Assembly: GCA_021464245.1 (NCBI GenBank)
Contig: JADCRB010000069.1
Coordinates: 1,303,092 to 1,367,091, forward strand
Direction of reading: 5' to 3'
Length of the DNA stretch: 64,000 nt
Source: Carallia brachiata
Lineage: Eukaryota; Streptophyta; Magnoliopsida; Malpighiales; Rhizophoraceae
Every line of letters begins with the position of its first letter. Positions within the stretch are counted from its first letter, which is position 1. Positions 51,979 to 64,000 of the stretch are shown here, in pieces. Both the position numbers and the translations under genes were made by a program. The notes below the pieces were generated by a model that was given only the letters and a program-made list of their open reading frames with translations, had not been told where the DNA came from and searched no databases.

Positions 51979-52944
51979 GATTATATGGAGTATTTTATTT
52001 TACTCAATAAGTGCCCCAGGAGCTAGACCCCACTTTAGAACATGTAACTATGTAGTAGTACCATCTGAATTTAGATATGTTTACTTGGCTTTGGCCTTGG
52101 TTGGACATATGATTCTCATTCTGAGTAGCTATACTATGTTTGATCAGAGCACAATTATATGGTTCTAAATGAAATCATTCAAAGGTATCATATAAACTGG
52201 ATTGTTTGGTCTATCAGAAAGCTGAGATTGTTTTTGAGTGGATTTAGCTAACCCTGTTATTTGAGTTCATTGCTCTTTTTGAAGCTTTAGCTTGTTCTTT
52301 TGCCAGAATTTTCTGCATCTGTTTGTAAGTACATACCACAATTCTGCTAGCTTTTGGCAGAGTCAAAGTAATTCAAGCATGCCCATATTTTGGAATGTTA
52401 CAACAAGATCGTTTTTTGATTAAGCATGATTATAATTGATCTAATCTGCATCCGGATACCTTAAAACTTAGTTTTTGGTGGAAATGATGAATACCCAATT
52501 TCTCAGATCCTGATGAAAACAGGAGTTTCAAATAAACCCGGAAACTGAAAGTGTGCGGAACAACCATATATACATATAGTAGTTAGATATTACCTGACCG
52601 AATTGGTTTATTTTTGGATGGCCTAACAAGTATTTAGCAGTTTTACAATTTATAGAGAGTTTTCACCAACAATAACTGTGCAAATTTTGCAAATCCCACA
52701 TCAGCTACAACCACCTCCAACGTTTTGTAGTGCTTAAAATAGGAAAAAGAGTTTTTTTTAACGGCCAGTCTCAATACATAATGTTCTTCCCTGTCCACAC
52801 ATATGTAACAATGCCAACCAATGGAGCCAGCATCCCCAAAAACACAACCATCTTCTGCTCATCTGAGCAGGGGAAAGGGTCTGCCTTTCTTCGTCTTCTT
52901 CTCTACCCTATGCCCAACTTAGTTTCTATCCGGGCGAGGCACAA
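51979..52944. other. 3' flank of the small gene and promoter/leader of the LEA_2 gene
   Basis: 51979-52400 probably includes the 3' UTR of the small gene. 52650-52944 is likely promoter and leader of the gene starting at 52945; an 81-codon ORF at 52730-52975 overlaps that start in another frame and has no recognisable content. Confidence 0.4.
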
Positions 52945-53643
52945 ATGGAATACCAACCAAAATATGTCATGTTGAATACTAACAATTCGACGGGGCTAAG
53001 AGCCCCACCGCAGCGGCGTAACATTCCCAGATACCAATCCTCCAACCATAGTTCAGGAGGAAAATCCTGCCTGAAATGCCTGTGCTGTTGCTTCTGTTTC
53101 TGGTTCCTCTTAATTTTCCTCCTATCCGGCCTTGGTTTTTACCTTTACACAGCCATGAAACCCCAAATGCCCACATATAACGTGGATGGTTTTGAGGTCA
53201 TTGCATTCAATTTGCATCCGGACTATAGCCTCTACACAGAATTTGCTGTGATCGTGAAAGCTAGCAACCCCAATGAACGCATAAGCTTTATCTATGGCCA
53301 AGATAGCTTAGCCGTCGTGTCCTATTCGGGATCATCTCTTTGTTCCGGCGTTGTTCCTGCTTTCCATCAGCCTAAACAAAACACAACCATGATCCGTGTT
53401 GTTTTGAAAGGAAACAACCCGTTTGGATCAGGCCTTCAACAAGCTCTCATGGACAATAGGAATACAGGAAGAATCCCATTACTTGTAACAGTAAAGGCTC
53501 CTGTTTCCGTGTTGCTTCAGAGTTTTCCATTGAGAGAAGTTGTGGTTTATCTGAATTGCTCTTTGGTTGTTGATAACTTGTCGCCCAACAAGCAAGCTAG
53601 AGTTTTATCAGCTACATATAACTATAGAGTTGGGCTATCATAA
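52945..53643 (+). CDS. NDR1/HIN1-like (NHL) LEA_2-domain membrane protein
   Basis: An intact single-exon gene for 232 residues. The cytosolic N-terminus (about 1-45) is polar, rich in Asn, Ser and Arg, and ends in a cysteine cluster (CLKCLCCCFCF) that could be palmitoylated. One transmembrane helix follows at about 46-70 (FWFLLIFLLSGLGFYLY). The rest is a LEA_2 domain on the apoplastic or luminal side with the family signature VKASNPNERISFIYG, then VVPAFHQPKQNTTMIRVVL and, near the end, LNCSLVVDNLS. Family members of this kind (NHL6-like) are plasma-membrane proteins linked to defence and abiotic-stress/ABA responses; that role is inferred by family. Length and architecture are typical. The start at 52945 is chosen because MEYQPKY fits the family N-terminus. 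No introns, which is usual for NHL genes. Confidence 0.93.
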   Translation: MEYQPKYVMLNTNNSTGLRAPPQRRNIPRYQSSNHSSGGKSCLKCLCCCFCFWFLLIFLLSGLGFYLYTAMKPQMPTYNVDGFEVIAFNLHPDYSLYTEFAVIVKASNPNERISFIYGQDSLAVVSYSGSSLCSGVVPAFHQPKQNTTMIRVVLKGNNPFGSGLQQALMDNRNTGRIPLLVTVKAPVSVLLQSFPLREVVVYLNCSLVVDNLSPNKQARVLSATYNYRVGLS

Positions 53644-56600
53644 ATTTTTTCCTGTCATCCACATTTCCCTTTCTTGTTTTTAATTTGTCTTTTCTTCATC
53701 GTTCTTCTTTGTTAAACTGGGGGAGGAAAAGAAGGAGCAGAATAGGCTGATTGCATTCAGTGACATTTTTTGATCGGAGATCAAATTACAGGAGTTTGCG
53801 GCCGCTTGGAGGGGTTTCTGAGTAATTGATGTACCTGATATGTATTTGTAAGAGTGAATTTGCATGGCGTTGCAGCTTCTGTGCTATAGGCTTTTGTTGG
53901 AGATTGGAATTTACATGAGTTGCAATTTCACAAGAATATGAATATGTAACATGTTTTCTTGTTCCAAATGTACCAAAAGAAAAAAAAAACATGTCGCCCC
54001 ACATTTTATTATTATTATTATTTTTGCAATTATTTGCACACTTTAATGTTGCTTAATCTAATTTTATTGTATTGCTATTTGCTCTTCAGTTTGGTTGCAA
54101 GAAAGAACCTATAGAAAGAAGTAGAATAAGCAAAATTTTAGAAATATATATGTTTTTTTTATCTAATTGGGTTGAGAGAGGGAGATATTTTTTTGTGAGT
54201 GGCGTTTGAAATTTGAACTCTTTTTTTTGTCCAATAAATTCAAACTTTTAATCTCGTCAGATGTCAGAAATTTAAACATTTGATTTGAGTAGGCTAGTGG
54301 CCCATTTCTGATGTTTGGGATTTTCAGAAACCAGATCCGATCTCGCCCCGGGGAGTCAAAGGCTTGGTGCTCGGCTGACAGGCTGATTAAGGGCCACCCA
54401 ACCTATCGGCCGTCACCAATTTCTGGGAAGGGCCCATAAAAGCCCACTCTCTCCTCCTTTTGGGTCTAGCCTAAGTGTAGACATGGATCAGAGGTCGGGC
54501 TTAATATTCACATCACCTATATCCACGTAAATTTCATACAATAAAGCTTAGCCACGTATCTCAAAAAGCACTCCTTTGGGCCTTACTCTTAACCTTTTTT
54601 TTATTTTGAACAATAAAGCACGGTATCATAAAGATGTTAGGCTTGAGTTAATTTTTACGATGATATATTTGTATTTTATTTTTAAAAAATAAAGAAAATC
54701 AGTGTTTAGTTAATTTTTTTAACTGCTATTTAATTATACTTATTTTTTTATATGACATCTTAAAAGCAGCTGATTGAAAAGTAACTCAATATTACTTTTT
54801 GTTGCTTTTTGAATTATTTTTCAGTTTTTAATATTAATAATAATTTATATAGACTAAAATACCATCAAATAATATTTATATAAATTTATAATTTTTTTAC
54901 TTATTGTTTGAATATGATTTGTTAGTAGTTATTAAACTTTATTAATATTTATATAAACGTAACACTTTTATTTTTTAATAATTCGTAAATATATTTTTAC
55001 TTCAAATTTTCATTAATATTGATATTTAAAAAATATTTCAAACATTATATTTTTTATTATCCAGTAAACATTAATATTTTTTTGAAAAAATAAAAATTAA
55101 GTCAGAAAATTCTTAATATTATTTATAAATATTTATTTTTAAAAATTATATAAAGATAATTTTGTTAATATAATATATTAATATAAATTAAATGTCAAAT
55201 CATTTATTTGTATTTAACACTAACAGTCAGTACGAAATTAACCAAATATTTCATTAGTTCTTTTAGTAATTAGAAATATGTAATAAGATTCAGTAATTAA
55301 TAATAATAATATTGAATAAATAAGTTAAACAGACCGTTAGTCACTATTTAATTTAAATTTAGAATTGATTCTTATTATTTTGATTCAACCTATCTTATAA
55401 AAACGCTGAAGGAGACTCCCCACACTCGAATTACCTGTAACGTGTCGAATCTAGAATCCCCCAACTGCAAGTTGATGACTGTGCAAAGAAAAAAGCACAC
55501 ATTTGATCTGAGAGTGCAAACCAAAGCCAATCCCAATAAATAAATAAATAGAATGATGGTTGGATTATTGTGAAGTAATTATTACATTCCGTGCTTTTTT
55601 CTGCGGAGGAGTCAGTGGCTGACCTCTAGATCTTTGTGGGCTTCATCATTAGGAAAAACCATGTTTTTTCCCACCAATGTCAAGCGCGAGACCCCACTAT
55701 GCTCCTGCGCACTTTGCATGCCATGTACAGAGTCTACGACTTGGTTGCTCACCAGTTCCAAACGAGAAATAGAGAGAGAGAGGATCTGACTAGCTTTTTT
55801 TGACTAATTAGTTCAACAAACACACGCAGCCATCCAGGCACTGCAAGCAATTGATTGTGCTCGTTTATTATTTTTTGATCTTTTCTTATGTGATGAAGAT
55901 CGGACGGTTGGCACGTCCTCAGATTACTTCATACGGCTGCATCTGAATTAAGTTTGCGTCGTTAGTTGTTTCTACATTTGTACTAATTGATTCACAAAAT
56001 TGGATAACCATTGAAAAAAAAATGGAGATCCCAAGTGAGCCAGGGGTTTGCGACTAATTGACACATAAAAGAAATTAGCCCTATTAAATTAAAAAAAAAC
56101 CCACAAATTAGCCCTAATCCAAACCATCAACTCATTCTCACTAAATGATCGAATTATTCGATTTTTTCGTCATATTTGAGGGATTTTATAATTGGGGCCA
56201 GAGAAACTTGGGATCTCAAACCCTTGGGTCTCTCGTCGATACATTAACATTATGTGGTTCCCTCGTCTCGGCTATTCTCTAACAATTAAAATTGACCAAA
56301 GAAAATCCTTTGGATTTCCTTATAAACTATAAATACGAAATTAGAATTGGTTATTCTTTATTAAAAGGCGACATTAAAAAAATCCCTGCAATGACAGACA
56401 TAATCGGTTGAACATAATTTATTACCCTTAAATAGGAATCAACTCATGAAGAACAAAATTTAGAAATAGTTTTATTTTCTTTTCTAAAGGAAAAAAAGAA
56501 AATTTAGAAGTCAGCTTTTTTTTTTTATAATAAAAATAATAGGTAACTAGTTTTTTTTTTTCCTTTTTTTAGACAAAATAGTAGGTGAATTTGGGATAAT

Positions 56601-58704
56601 TTTTTTAATTCTTGGAATCCAATTTTTGTTTTCTTTAATAAGAAAAAAAATTAGTTAAAAGCACTATGATGACATAATCGGTTGAATAGAATCAGTGGAA
56701 TCTTTTTTTTTTTGGGTTAAATCAGAATATGCTTCTTTGTCAAATTTTATTTTCTCAAATTGCTTTATTTTCTTAAATAAGAACCTACTCAAGCCCCTTA
56801 TAACCTACTTTTATTTCAAGCAATGTAAATAAGAACCTGTTTATCCTTAGTAACATACAGCATAATTTTCTCGCTACTTTTATTAGACTTCTAATGTTTT
56901 CTAGTTGAATTAGATTAGTCAGAGTCCAATGGATTTTTAGATATCAGAACTTTCAAATCAAAAAAAATATTTTCTGGCTACGTTTTGTTGTTCTTCATGT
57001 AGTTTTTCTCAAAAGGCATAAACTAAACTAGCGGATTTCTTCATCCAGATTTTCTTTGTTGCAATGGTGTTTTATGGCTAATTATTTAGAGTTTCAAATT
57101 TTTCTTAGAAATTAACTCCACTAAGGGTTAGTATTAATTTTAATATCACAAAAGGTTGTGCATCAGAAGGGGAATATTTGGACACTTGTCCGGATGCTTC
57201 TAAAAAAGCAACAGGTTCCATTTTAAGTGTAACCGAGTTGATTTAAAAATAAAAATTATTTTATGATATATTATATAGGATCTACACTTTAAATTTTAGA
57301 ATAACACTCATCTAATTTTAGATTTTACTTTTATAATTTTTTATTTTATACTTTTTCAATATGTTTATATTAACAATATAAGTCGTTAAAATTTTTAGAA
57401 GTAGTTAGATAATTTATCTGATTATATAGTCCAATACACTATCTTACTTTTTTAATATCTAACAAATGAGTAGATTGCGTATCGACATAGTTCTTATTAA
57501 CATTTCATAAAAAAAAAAAAAAAATCACAAATCCGCGTATGGCTTAGATCCAACGCTAGTTATTTGTGTGGCGAAGAACTTGATCTTACACGAGCCCTAA
57601 GCCCCTAACTCTGTAGACCTTACACGAATGTGCGGTTCATTGAACGTGCGCTTTGATGCTCGTTATCTAATTTAGTAACCCCTTTTTAAAGTGTTCGTAC
57701 AGAATATGATTCTTCTTTTATCAGATAATTCCTGCAATTTAACATATAATTGGTCTCCCGAGAATAAAGTTATCCTCTTAATGGGATTAAAGCAAAGAAA
57801 GTTGCCTGCTGAGGGGATAAAGCTGAGAGCAATCTTCCATTATCTAATCAAAACCCTATGCTCAACAGTTTTCGCTGGTCATTTTTCTGTATTTATCTCA
57901 AACAGTCAAAAATAAGCCCATATTTTCAAAAACTTTTCATTGGAATCGAATAACATCGTAAATTTTACGTCTTATTAAACAAACACGAATTTATGACTTG
58001 CAGCATCTGTCAAGTGCGTTTTCGTGAAGCATACTGACATATGCTGACAAAAAGATATTTGTGAACCGCTGATCGAATTCGTTCATGGAATCATAGATTA
58101 AATTTTTGTTAAAGTATTCAGTAAAATTAAAATAAAAAATATTAAAGATAATTCAGTGTGTTTATTTGCTGTATGTAGTAATGCAGCTCAATCCTGTAAT
58201 TCTGTCCGCTCCCGGTTTTCATCAATGACATTTGTAGAGTCAAAGTTGAAATGGACCTTTGTTTTTTTTTTTTTTTGTTATTTATTTATTTTTTTCCTTC
58301 TTAATTCTATGAAGTTACTGGAAATTTTTAAAAATAGCCCTCGATTTATACGGATGCTTTAAAAAAAACAAACAAAGGGGTCTGCATCCACTGTTTTTAA
58401 CAAAGTTACGTTATTGCAAATGTCCACAAAAAATAATGCAAGTGGGGAAGTTATTTTCATATTCTGTAAGTGTAAAACCACAAACTGTCATAGTGAGTGT
58501 GTACAAGCCACTAGACTAATCCTATTTCTTGTCAAACCCACTCCTCCTAAAAAACTAACTCCCCCCCACCACCCTCAACTGTCATGTCCTCATGGTTCAG
58601 TTAGCTTAATCTCCTTTAAGGGTCAATGCTTTTGCTGGTGCTTTCTTTATGTTACCCACAACAGGTTTGAATAATAATAAGCTTCTGTGAACAGAGTGGA
58701 AGCC
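53644..58704. other. 3' UTR of the NHL gene, AT-rich intergenic DNA and IST1-like promoter
   Basis: About 53644-53960 is probable 3' UTR. 54300-54480 is a GC-richer island with GGCCCA motifs that has no ORF. 54600-57600 is AT-rich with no recognised gene. ORFs at 57691-57915 and 58414-58674 have no recognisable content; the latter lies in the promoter or leader of the IST1-like gene. A possible 5' UTR acceptor (GTGAACAG at about 58694) sits just before that gene's ATG. Confidence 0.4.
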
Positions 58705-61590
58705 ATGTTTGATGTTCTGTTCGGGTGGAGGAAAGCTTCTAAATGGTCATAAAGATTAAAGCTTTAATCTTTGGTTTGACATGTTTTGTGGGGTTTTTTT
58801 TTTTTTTTTTTTGTGAGAATCTTTTGTTGTTGCTTCTGGGTGCAGCAAGAGGCTGATCAAGCATGTCCAGTGCCGGATCAAGCTGTTGAAGAGCAAGAGG
58901 CACTCAATTGTGAGGCAGTTGAGGGAGGACGTGGCTCAGCTGATAAAGATTGGCCGTGAAGATATAGCCTTTACCCGGGTACGCTTAATTCTCAAAAGCA
59001 CCCCCATGCCTAAAAGTTTCTTGCTTTTTTCAGTGACTTGAGGCCTCCCCTGTTCTTGCCTCTGTCACTGTTTTATTGTGGACAACTTTTTTCCTTGCTT
59101 TGTTTTCACGAAAAGTCCTGCAGGCATCCAAGTTTGTGTTTAACCATGAAACAATCTTGCCCCACAATTTCCTGTGGCAATTTACACTATACGATCACTT
59201 GTTATTTCATTTAGATGCAATTCAACTAAAAATAGCAGATTGAGTGGGTAGGCTTGTTTCTTTTACATTATTTTTCTAGATGGATGTGGTAATCAAGATC
59301 CTTAAAGTTTAAAGGAAAACCAAAATTTAATGGTGTGAAGTGCCCTGTTTGTTTCTAAGGCACACAAGTTTGCACGGTGCTAATATTGGTATGAGAATTT
59401 TGTAGTGATTTACCCCCTGTTGTCTCTTTTCTAATTTTCAGGCGGAGCATCTCTTCAGAGATGAAAGCACGGTGGAAATCTATGAATTATTGGATAATTT
59501 CTGTGAATTCATCATCATCCATTTACCATACATTCGCAGGCACAAGTATGTCTACTTTCACATCTAGATAGCATAAAATTCTGGCAATGATTGTAGGACT
59601 GTAATGTCTTGGAAATTGGACTTTTCAGGGACTGTCCCAATGACATCAATGAAGCAGTTTCGAGTCTTATATATGCCTCTGCAAGATGTGGGGATCTACC
59701 CGAGCTTCGTTCTATACGAAAGCTATTTGGGAAGCGTTATGGCCAGCGATTTGAAGTAACAGCGCTCGAACTATTGCCTGGAAACCTTGTGAACTATCAG
59801 GTTTTTATTGTTTGAAGTGTACCAATTATGTCAAGTTTTTAAACACAGTACATCACTGATCATTTAATGACTAATGCTTATGTGGTGGCAACAGATAAAA
59901 GAGAAAATCTCCATTATGTCAGTTCCTGATGATATTAAGCAAAGATTGGTGGATGAGATAGCTAGAGATTACTGCCTCCGACCAGAGATTTTGGCACTTG
60001 AATACACTTCTGAGCTGCAGCGGCAGCGGCAGCTGGTACTCTCTGGTACTTTTGTTGTCTAATTTTTCTTTGACTTTGGACGTTTATGGTTAAAGTCCTC
60101 TATTTATGCAACTGCAGGAGAAAGAAAATGGTGGATTTCGAGAACTGGATGCAGATACCATACAAACATATAATCGCAGAACTGGAAATGCAAATGACAT
60201 GGAAAGCAAAGCCATTTATGTTGATTCAGCAGCTGCTAACATTAGTCCAGCCACACCTTTGAACTCCCTCCAGGTCCCTGATATAATTAGTACTTCCATT
60301 AGTTCTCCCATAATTCAGCAGTCTTCTCCAGATATGCCAGAATCCCCAGTCCATAACATCACAGTGAAAGCAGAGAAATTTGCCACACTTGATTCTCCAT
60401 ATAGACTCAAAATTGCCACTCGAGGCAGTAAACAAAACCAGACAGCTGACATGGCCTCCGGTACAACCCCAAAATGCAAGGAAGATCGAAAGCAAACAGC
60501 CTCGTCTTCTGAAAGCTTGCCAGTGCTCAGCGAGGGTATGGTTGTCTATCTCGATGACATAGAGGAAGTTCAATCTTTGGTGAAAAAGGAGGGAAGCAGT
60601 CAGGATAAAAGAATCTTCAAGTTCAAGTCATCAATTCTGTCGAAGAGCAATAAAATTGAAGACATCTGTGATGTCAAGTATATGGACCCATATGAATCCG
60701 GGAATGAGAGCTCCGGCTCAAGTAGCTGTAGAAGGAGGGTGAAGGCACCAAGGAAAACATCGAGAAAGAGGCCTGCATCCCGAGAAAATTCAGTATTCAA
60801 GGATATTAACTGTGATATCTTCTATGACAAGCAAGGAAAGAGGTATCCAACTCATAAGCATAGATCTCATCTTCATAGCAGGCATCTCAGGAAAAATACC
60901 TCAGGAAAGGATGAACAACTGAGTAGCCCTGAAATGGGGCAAAAGAAAACTTACTCGGGGTGCTGCACGAAGCATGAAGCAGAAGACTGTCACATGAACA
61001 ATCCTTGTTATTTTTGTAGTACTGGTGACAGAAGAGATGAGGAAGTTCCTTTTTGGAAGCAGAAAAGAGGAATGAAAGTTAGTCATGGCCTTCAACAAAG
61101 ACATTTACGTAACAGTTTTCACCATTGCCACTGTTCTCTGATTGGAGAATCAGATGAAGAAATGGTTTATTACACTCTCCCTCAAAGCCATAGAAGAAAA
61201 AGCTGTGAATTTGCCACTGTCTCACATGATCATTGCTGCAGCCAAGATTGCCAGTCAGATAAACAAAGCAACATAAATGGAAAGGTGAAAGGATTTGATT
61301 CTCCGGGTAGCCGGGTTACCTCAAATGATTCATTCCCCAAGGCAACTAGTCCTTTGACAAGCAGAGAAATGAGACCCCCTTATCTGAGAGCCATGACAAT
61401 GCCCCAACAGCGGTCTAAAGATGAGCATGCAGACAACATTCATCGGTCCAGCTCGTTCCCCGTTCAGTCTCCCAACCATGTCCATCCTAAGTTGCCAGAC
61501 TACGATGATATAGCAGCCAAGTTCATGGCTCTCAAGAAGGAGAATATGCAGAATAAAACCAAACAAGTGCCTAACAGAAGGATGTTCTAA
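58705..61590 (+). CDS. IST1-like protein (regulator of Vps4 in the MVB/ESCRT-III pathway)
   Basis: An intact six-exon gene for 687 residues: 58705-58745, 58846-58978, 59442-59545, 59629-59800, 59895-60035 and 60118-61590, all GT-AG and in phase. The N-terminal IST1 domain (about residues 5-185) shows LFGWRKASKCKRLIKHVQCR, KSKRHSIVRQLREDVAQLI, EIYELLDNFCEFI, EAVSSLIYASARCGDLPEL, FGKRYGQRFEV and PDDIKQRLVDEIARDY. The long plant-specific tail (encoded by the last exon) is Ser/Lys/Arg-rich, with an unusual His/Cys-rich stretch at about residues 473-579 (for example CCTKHEAEDCHMNNPCYFC and HHCHCS). Near the C-terminus DYDDIAAKFMALKK (about 658-671) resembles a MIM1 helix that binds the MIT domain of Vps4. 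Family role: cytosolic regulator of ESCRT-III disassembly and endosomal sorting. A CAG-rich stretch closes exon 5 (LQRQRQL). Confidence 0.95.
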
Positions 61591-62920
61591 TGCACACTGC
61601 AGGATCATTTGAATTTTCTTCTCCTTCTTTTACTTTTCCTATTCCTTTTGCTAGAAAATTACAGAATCAATTTGCTTTTATGTCAGTGGTTGACAGACGA
61701 TGGCAATTATAGTTTTTATGTTGCATTATATGTACAAAACATTAATATTCTAGACTTTGTCAATTGATAGAGACAGCGCATGACTAGTTGTGCAAGTGTT
61801 TGACATTGAACAATTATTACACGAACACTCAAAAATATCTTTGACTAACCATTCATCTAGAATACAATCACTTTGCATTTTGCCTTATGTTGTTGTGTGA
61901 CCAGGTTGCGAAGGCCTAAAAGCATGCATTTTTTTGTTAAAATGAAAAAATGGTTCTCCTTTCCCAGTTAGACAAAGGAAGTTGTTGTCATCTCTGACTG
62001 CATGCTTAAAAAGGCGGCCATTCTTATCTTACTGTCAAAAGCTTTGCTTCAATAGGAAGCATGTTTCAGAGTTAAATTCTTTCAAGCTCATGCACGCCAT
62101 GATCAGACTGAAAAATTGTGATATGAAACAAAAAGTTGAGAACCATTGTAGTGGACTGCGGTTAGTTCTACCGCAGGAAACATAAAATGAACAAAGTTTC
62201 AACCCGACCAATTGGGTTCTTGATTATTGTTAATAATGTTACTTTAGTGTAAGAAAAAACTGATTAAATATACAATTTCAATATACAAAAATAAAAATAA
62301 AACAAAAGGTGGGGGGGACTATATCCATAAACGTTCCGTCCACTTTCAGACTCTTGCAAATGAAGCGAAAGTGGACCACCAACCATTTCAGGGTCTTCGA
62401 TAAGTACCAGATAAAGAAATGAAGAGAATGGATGCCCACATTTTATTTAGGCCAATGCCAACTGGGTCCACTGAGGACGAATATGACAAAATTGCTGCCA
62501 CTGCACACAATGCCTTAATTAGATGGGGTTTGACTTCATAATCCTTAAAAAAAAATATTTATCCTACACAATATCATAATATTAATCAACCTTGATATCT
62601 AAGATACTTTATTGATGGATTTATTATTACTATTATTATTTTTGAAATCAATGTTCCAGCAACCAATTGCAGCTGCACACGTCGGGGCCCTTAGTCCATT
62701 CCATTTTCAGATTATTATGAGGTCTGCTATATGAGATAAGTTTTGTGCAATCAAGGAACACAAGTCAACATTTAAGTGGATGAGAGCTTTATTGTACTTA
62801 TAATTTAGTAGCCAATAATAGGAATGATCAATCATGTTCCTACTCAACTCTCATTAATACTTTTTTATGAGGATTGGCATATAGCCAGGAAGACAGGAAG
62901 TGGGTGCCATTTTTGCTGAA
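61591..62920. other. 3' UTR of the IST1-like gene and convergent intergenic region
   Basis: About 61591-61800 is probable 3' UTR. The remainder lies between two convergent genes and contains a poly-G tract near 62310 and AT-rich sequence. The minus-strand gene's 3' UTR probably covers the part close to 62920. Confidence 0.4.
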
Positions 62921-63096
62921 CTAAGGGTTAGCTCCATAGTTGTGCTGAAGGATGTAATTCCTCACAATTCTTGTAATTCCAGCATGGATCGTGATTAGTC
63001 TAACCCCAGGGTAGAGATTAGGCTGAACCATGTGAGAGAGGCCGCGCTGAGGGCGGTAAGTGGGCCCAGCCCCGGTTGCAGAGTAGGATGGTGTTC
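62921..63096 (-). CDS. Terminal exon of an unrecognised protein gene
   Basis: On the minus strand a strong acceptor (CTATCTTGCAG) at 63097 opens a frame of 57 codons ending in TAG (62921-62923). It enters with two bases of a split codon, then TPSYSATGAGPTYRPQRGLS, HMVQPNLYPGVRLITIHAG and ITRIVRNYILQHNYGANP. The balanced composition and GC content above the surroundings support real coding sequence, but there is no ATG near the start, so this is the last exon of a larger gene. I could not find the preceding exon in 63100-64000; it may be past a long intron outside the window. I do not recognise the family. Confidence 0.55.
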
Positions 63097-64000
63097 CTGC
63101 AAGATAGAGAAGCCGATGAGTGTTAAGTGAAAGTCCGACATTAGTATTTTGATATCTAAATCAGTATGAGAATCAACAATAATAGAGGTTAAGCATTTGT
63201 TTTAGTGGTTGAGGGGAGTACCCCTCAATTACGAGAACCCTTACTAATCTCATTTCTCTCTCCTTTTATATATTCAATAGAGTTCTTTGTAAATTAAAAA
63301 AAAAAAAATCAACAACAATGGATGATATAATAAATATGTAATTAATGTACATCTTAATACTGTAACTCTAACTCTAGTAGGTATTTATTTATAATAGATA
63401 AATGTGCTGACATCACAATTCTACTTGCCCTTTCAAGGTGGTATTCTTGGCTAAAGGAATAGTGAATGTTTCCTTACTGAGTATGGTCATTGAGTCCAAT
63501 GAGAACAGTGTTAGAAATAATTGTTTGCATCGTCAAGTGGAGAGGGTCAATCACGTTGAGGGGGAATAAAAAATGTTGGATCCAGTAATTGATTTGCTCC
63601 CAGGTTTCATGAATTGGTGGATGCACAGACTTTAGAACAATCCTCATCCTCATGCGTAGGATATGATGACTTTAGTTGGCAGGTGTCCATCCAAGGAGTC
63701 GCATATGCGTGAAAGGTATCTGATAATAAGAAAACCAGGGAGATGGAGGCATTCACTGGGGAGGGACAGGATAACGTGGGGGTTTTTTTTTTTTTTTTTG
63801 GAAAAATAACAAAATGGTGCATACAATTATAATAAAAAAAATTAATGTGTTGAATTTTAGTTTCTTGATTAATATTTTGATTAAAATTAAAATTAATAAT
63901 TTAAAATAAAATTAATAATTTTTGAAATAAAAATTAAAAGTTATTATTTTTGCATTACCAAAATTATTAATTTTATTCTAAAATTATCATTTTTAATTTT
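63097..64000. other. Intron or upstream region of the partial gene, AT-rich
   Basis: Probably intron of the gene whose last exon is at 62921-63096, or intergenic. It holds a SINE-like piece (63188-63312), a 71-codon minus-strand ORF at 63607-63822 with no recognisable content, and AT-only sequence from 63830 to the window end. Confidence 0.35.
63188..63312 (+). mobile_element. SINE-like element with A-tail
   Basis: TTTTAGTGGTTGAGGGGAGT (A-box-like) and TTACGAGAACCC (degenerate B-box) lead to a CT-rich block, TTCTTTGTAAATT and a 13-base A-run. The TTCTTTGTA phrase before the tail matches the element at 34205-34375. Confidence 0.45.

Overview
The window looks like a euchromatic arm segment of a eudicot nuclear genome. 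Genes carry GT-AG introns, intergenic DNA is very AT-rich with many poly-A/T, GA/CT and AT runs, and small inverted-repeat (MITE-like) and SINE-like elements are frequent. Protein similarities recalled from memory point to a woody dicot, possibly Sapindales/Citrus-like; this is a guess, not a measurement. No plasmid, prokaryotic, viral or organellar signature was seen.

Layout, left to right: (1) 0.8 kb, a 37-codon membrane peptide gene (+). (2) 2.7-2.9 kb, the decayed remains of a small secreted cell-wall-type protein (-). (3) 3.8-8.7 kb, a group-E type PP2C phosphatase (-) with five coding exons and a non-coding GA/CT-rich leader exon; its second coding exon is one base short. (4) 8.8-27.3 kb, gene-poor AT-rich DNA with several MITE-like and SINE-like insertions. 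(5) 27.3-30.6 kb, a DUF789-family gene (+), five coding exons, also with one base missing in an otherwise conserved exon. (6) 30.6-38.9 kb, intergenic DNA with a Mutator-type foldback element, tandem repeats, a 51-codon orphan ORF and a GA microsatellite with leader-like sequence. (7) 38.9-40.4 kb, a plant O-methyltransferase pseudogene (-) with frameshifts, an internal deletion and a lost splice acceptor. (8) 41.5-42.7 kb, an old direct duplication; 43.6-44.1 kb, a second Mutator-type element with a 10-bp target-site duplication. (9) 44.2-46.2 kb, a TATA box and leader-like sequence without a long ORF. (10) 46.8-47.6 kb, a two-exon EPF1-type stomatal patterning peptide gene (-). (11) 51.5-52.0 kb, a candidate small basic protein gene interrupted by one in-frame stop. 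(12) 52.9-53.6 kb, an intact NDR1/HIN1-like LEA_2 membrane protein (+). (13) 58.7-61.6 kb, an intact six-exon IST1-like ESCRT protein (+). (14) 62.9-63.1 kb, the last exon of an unrecognised gene (-) whose upstream part was not found in the window.

The genes are unrelated in function and independently transcribed, as expected for a plant chromosome. The most useful results are those a length-filtered ORF scan would miss: the EPF1 signal-peptide exon and its splice, the 37-residue peptide, the terminal exon at 63 kb, the exact exon structures, and three genes whose frames are broken (one convincingly a pseudogene, two possibly assembly errors). I found no convincing previously undescribed multi-gene system here.
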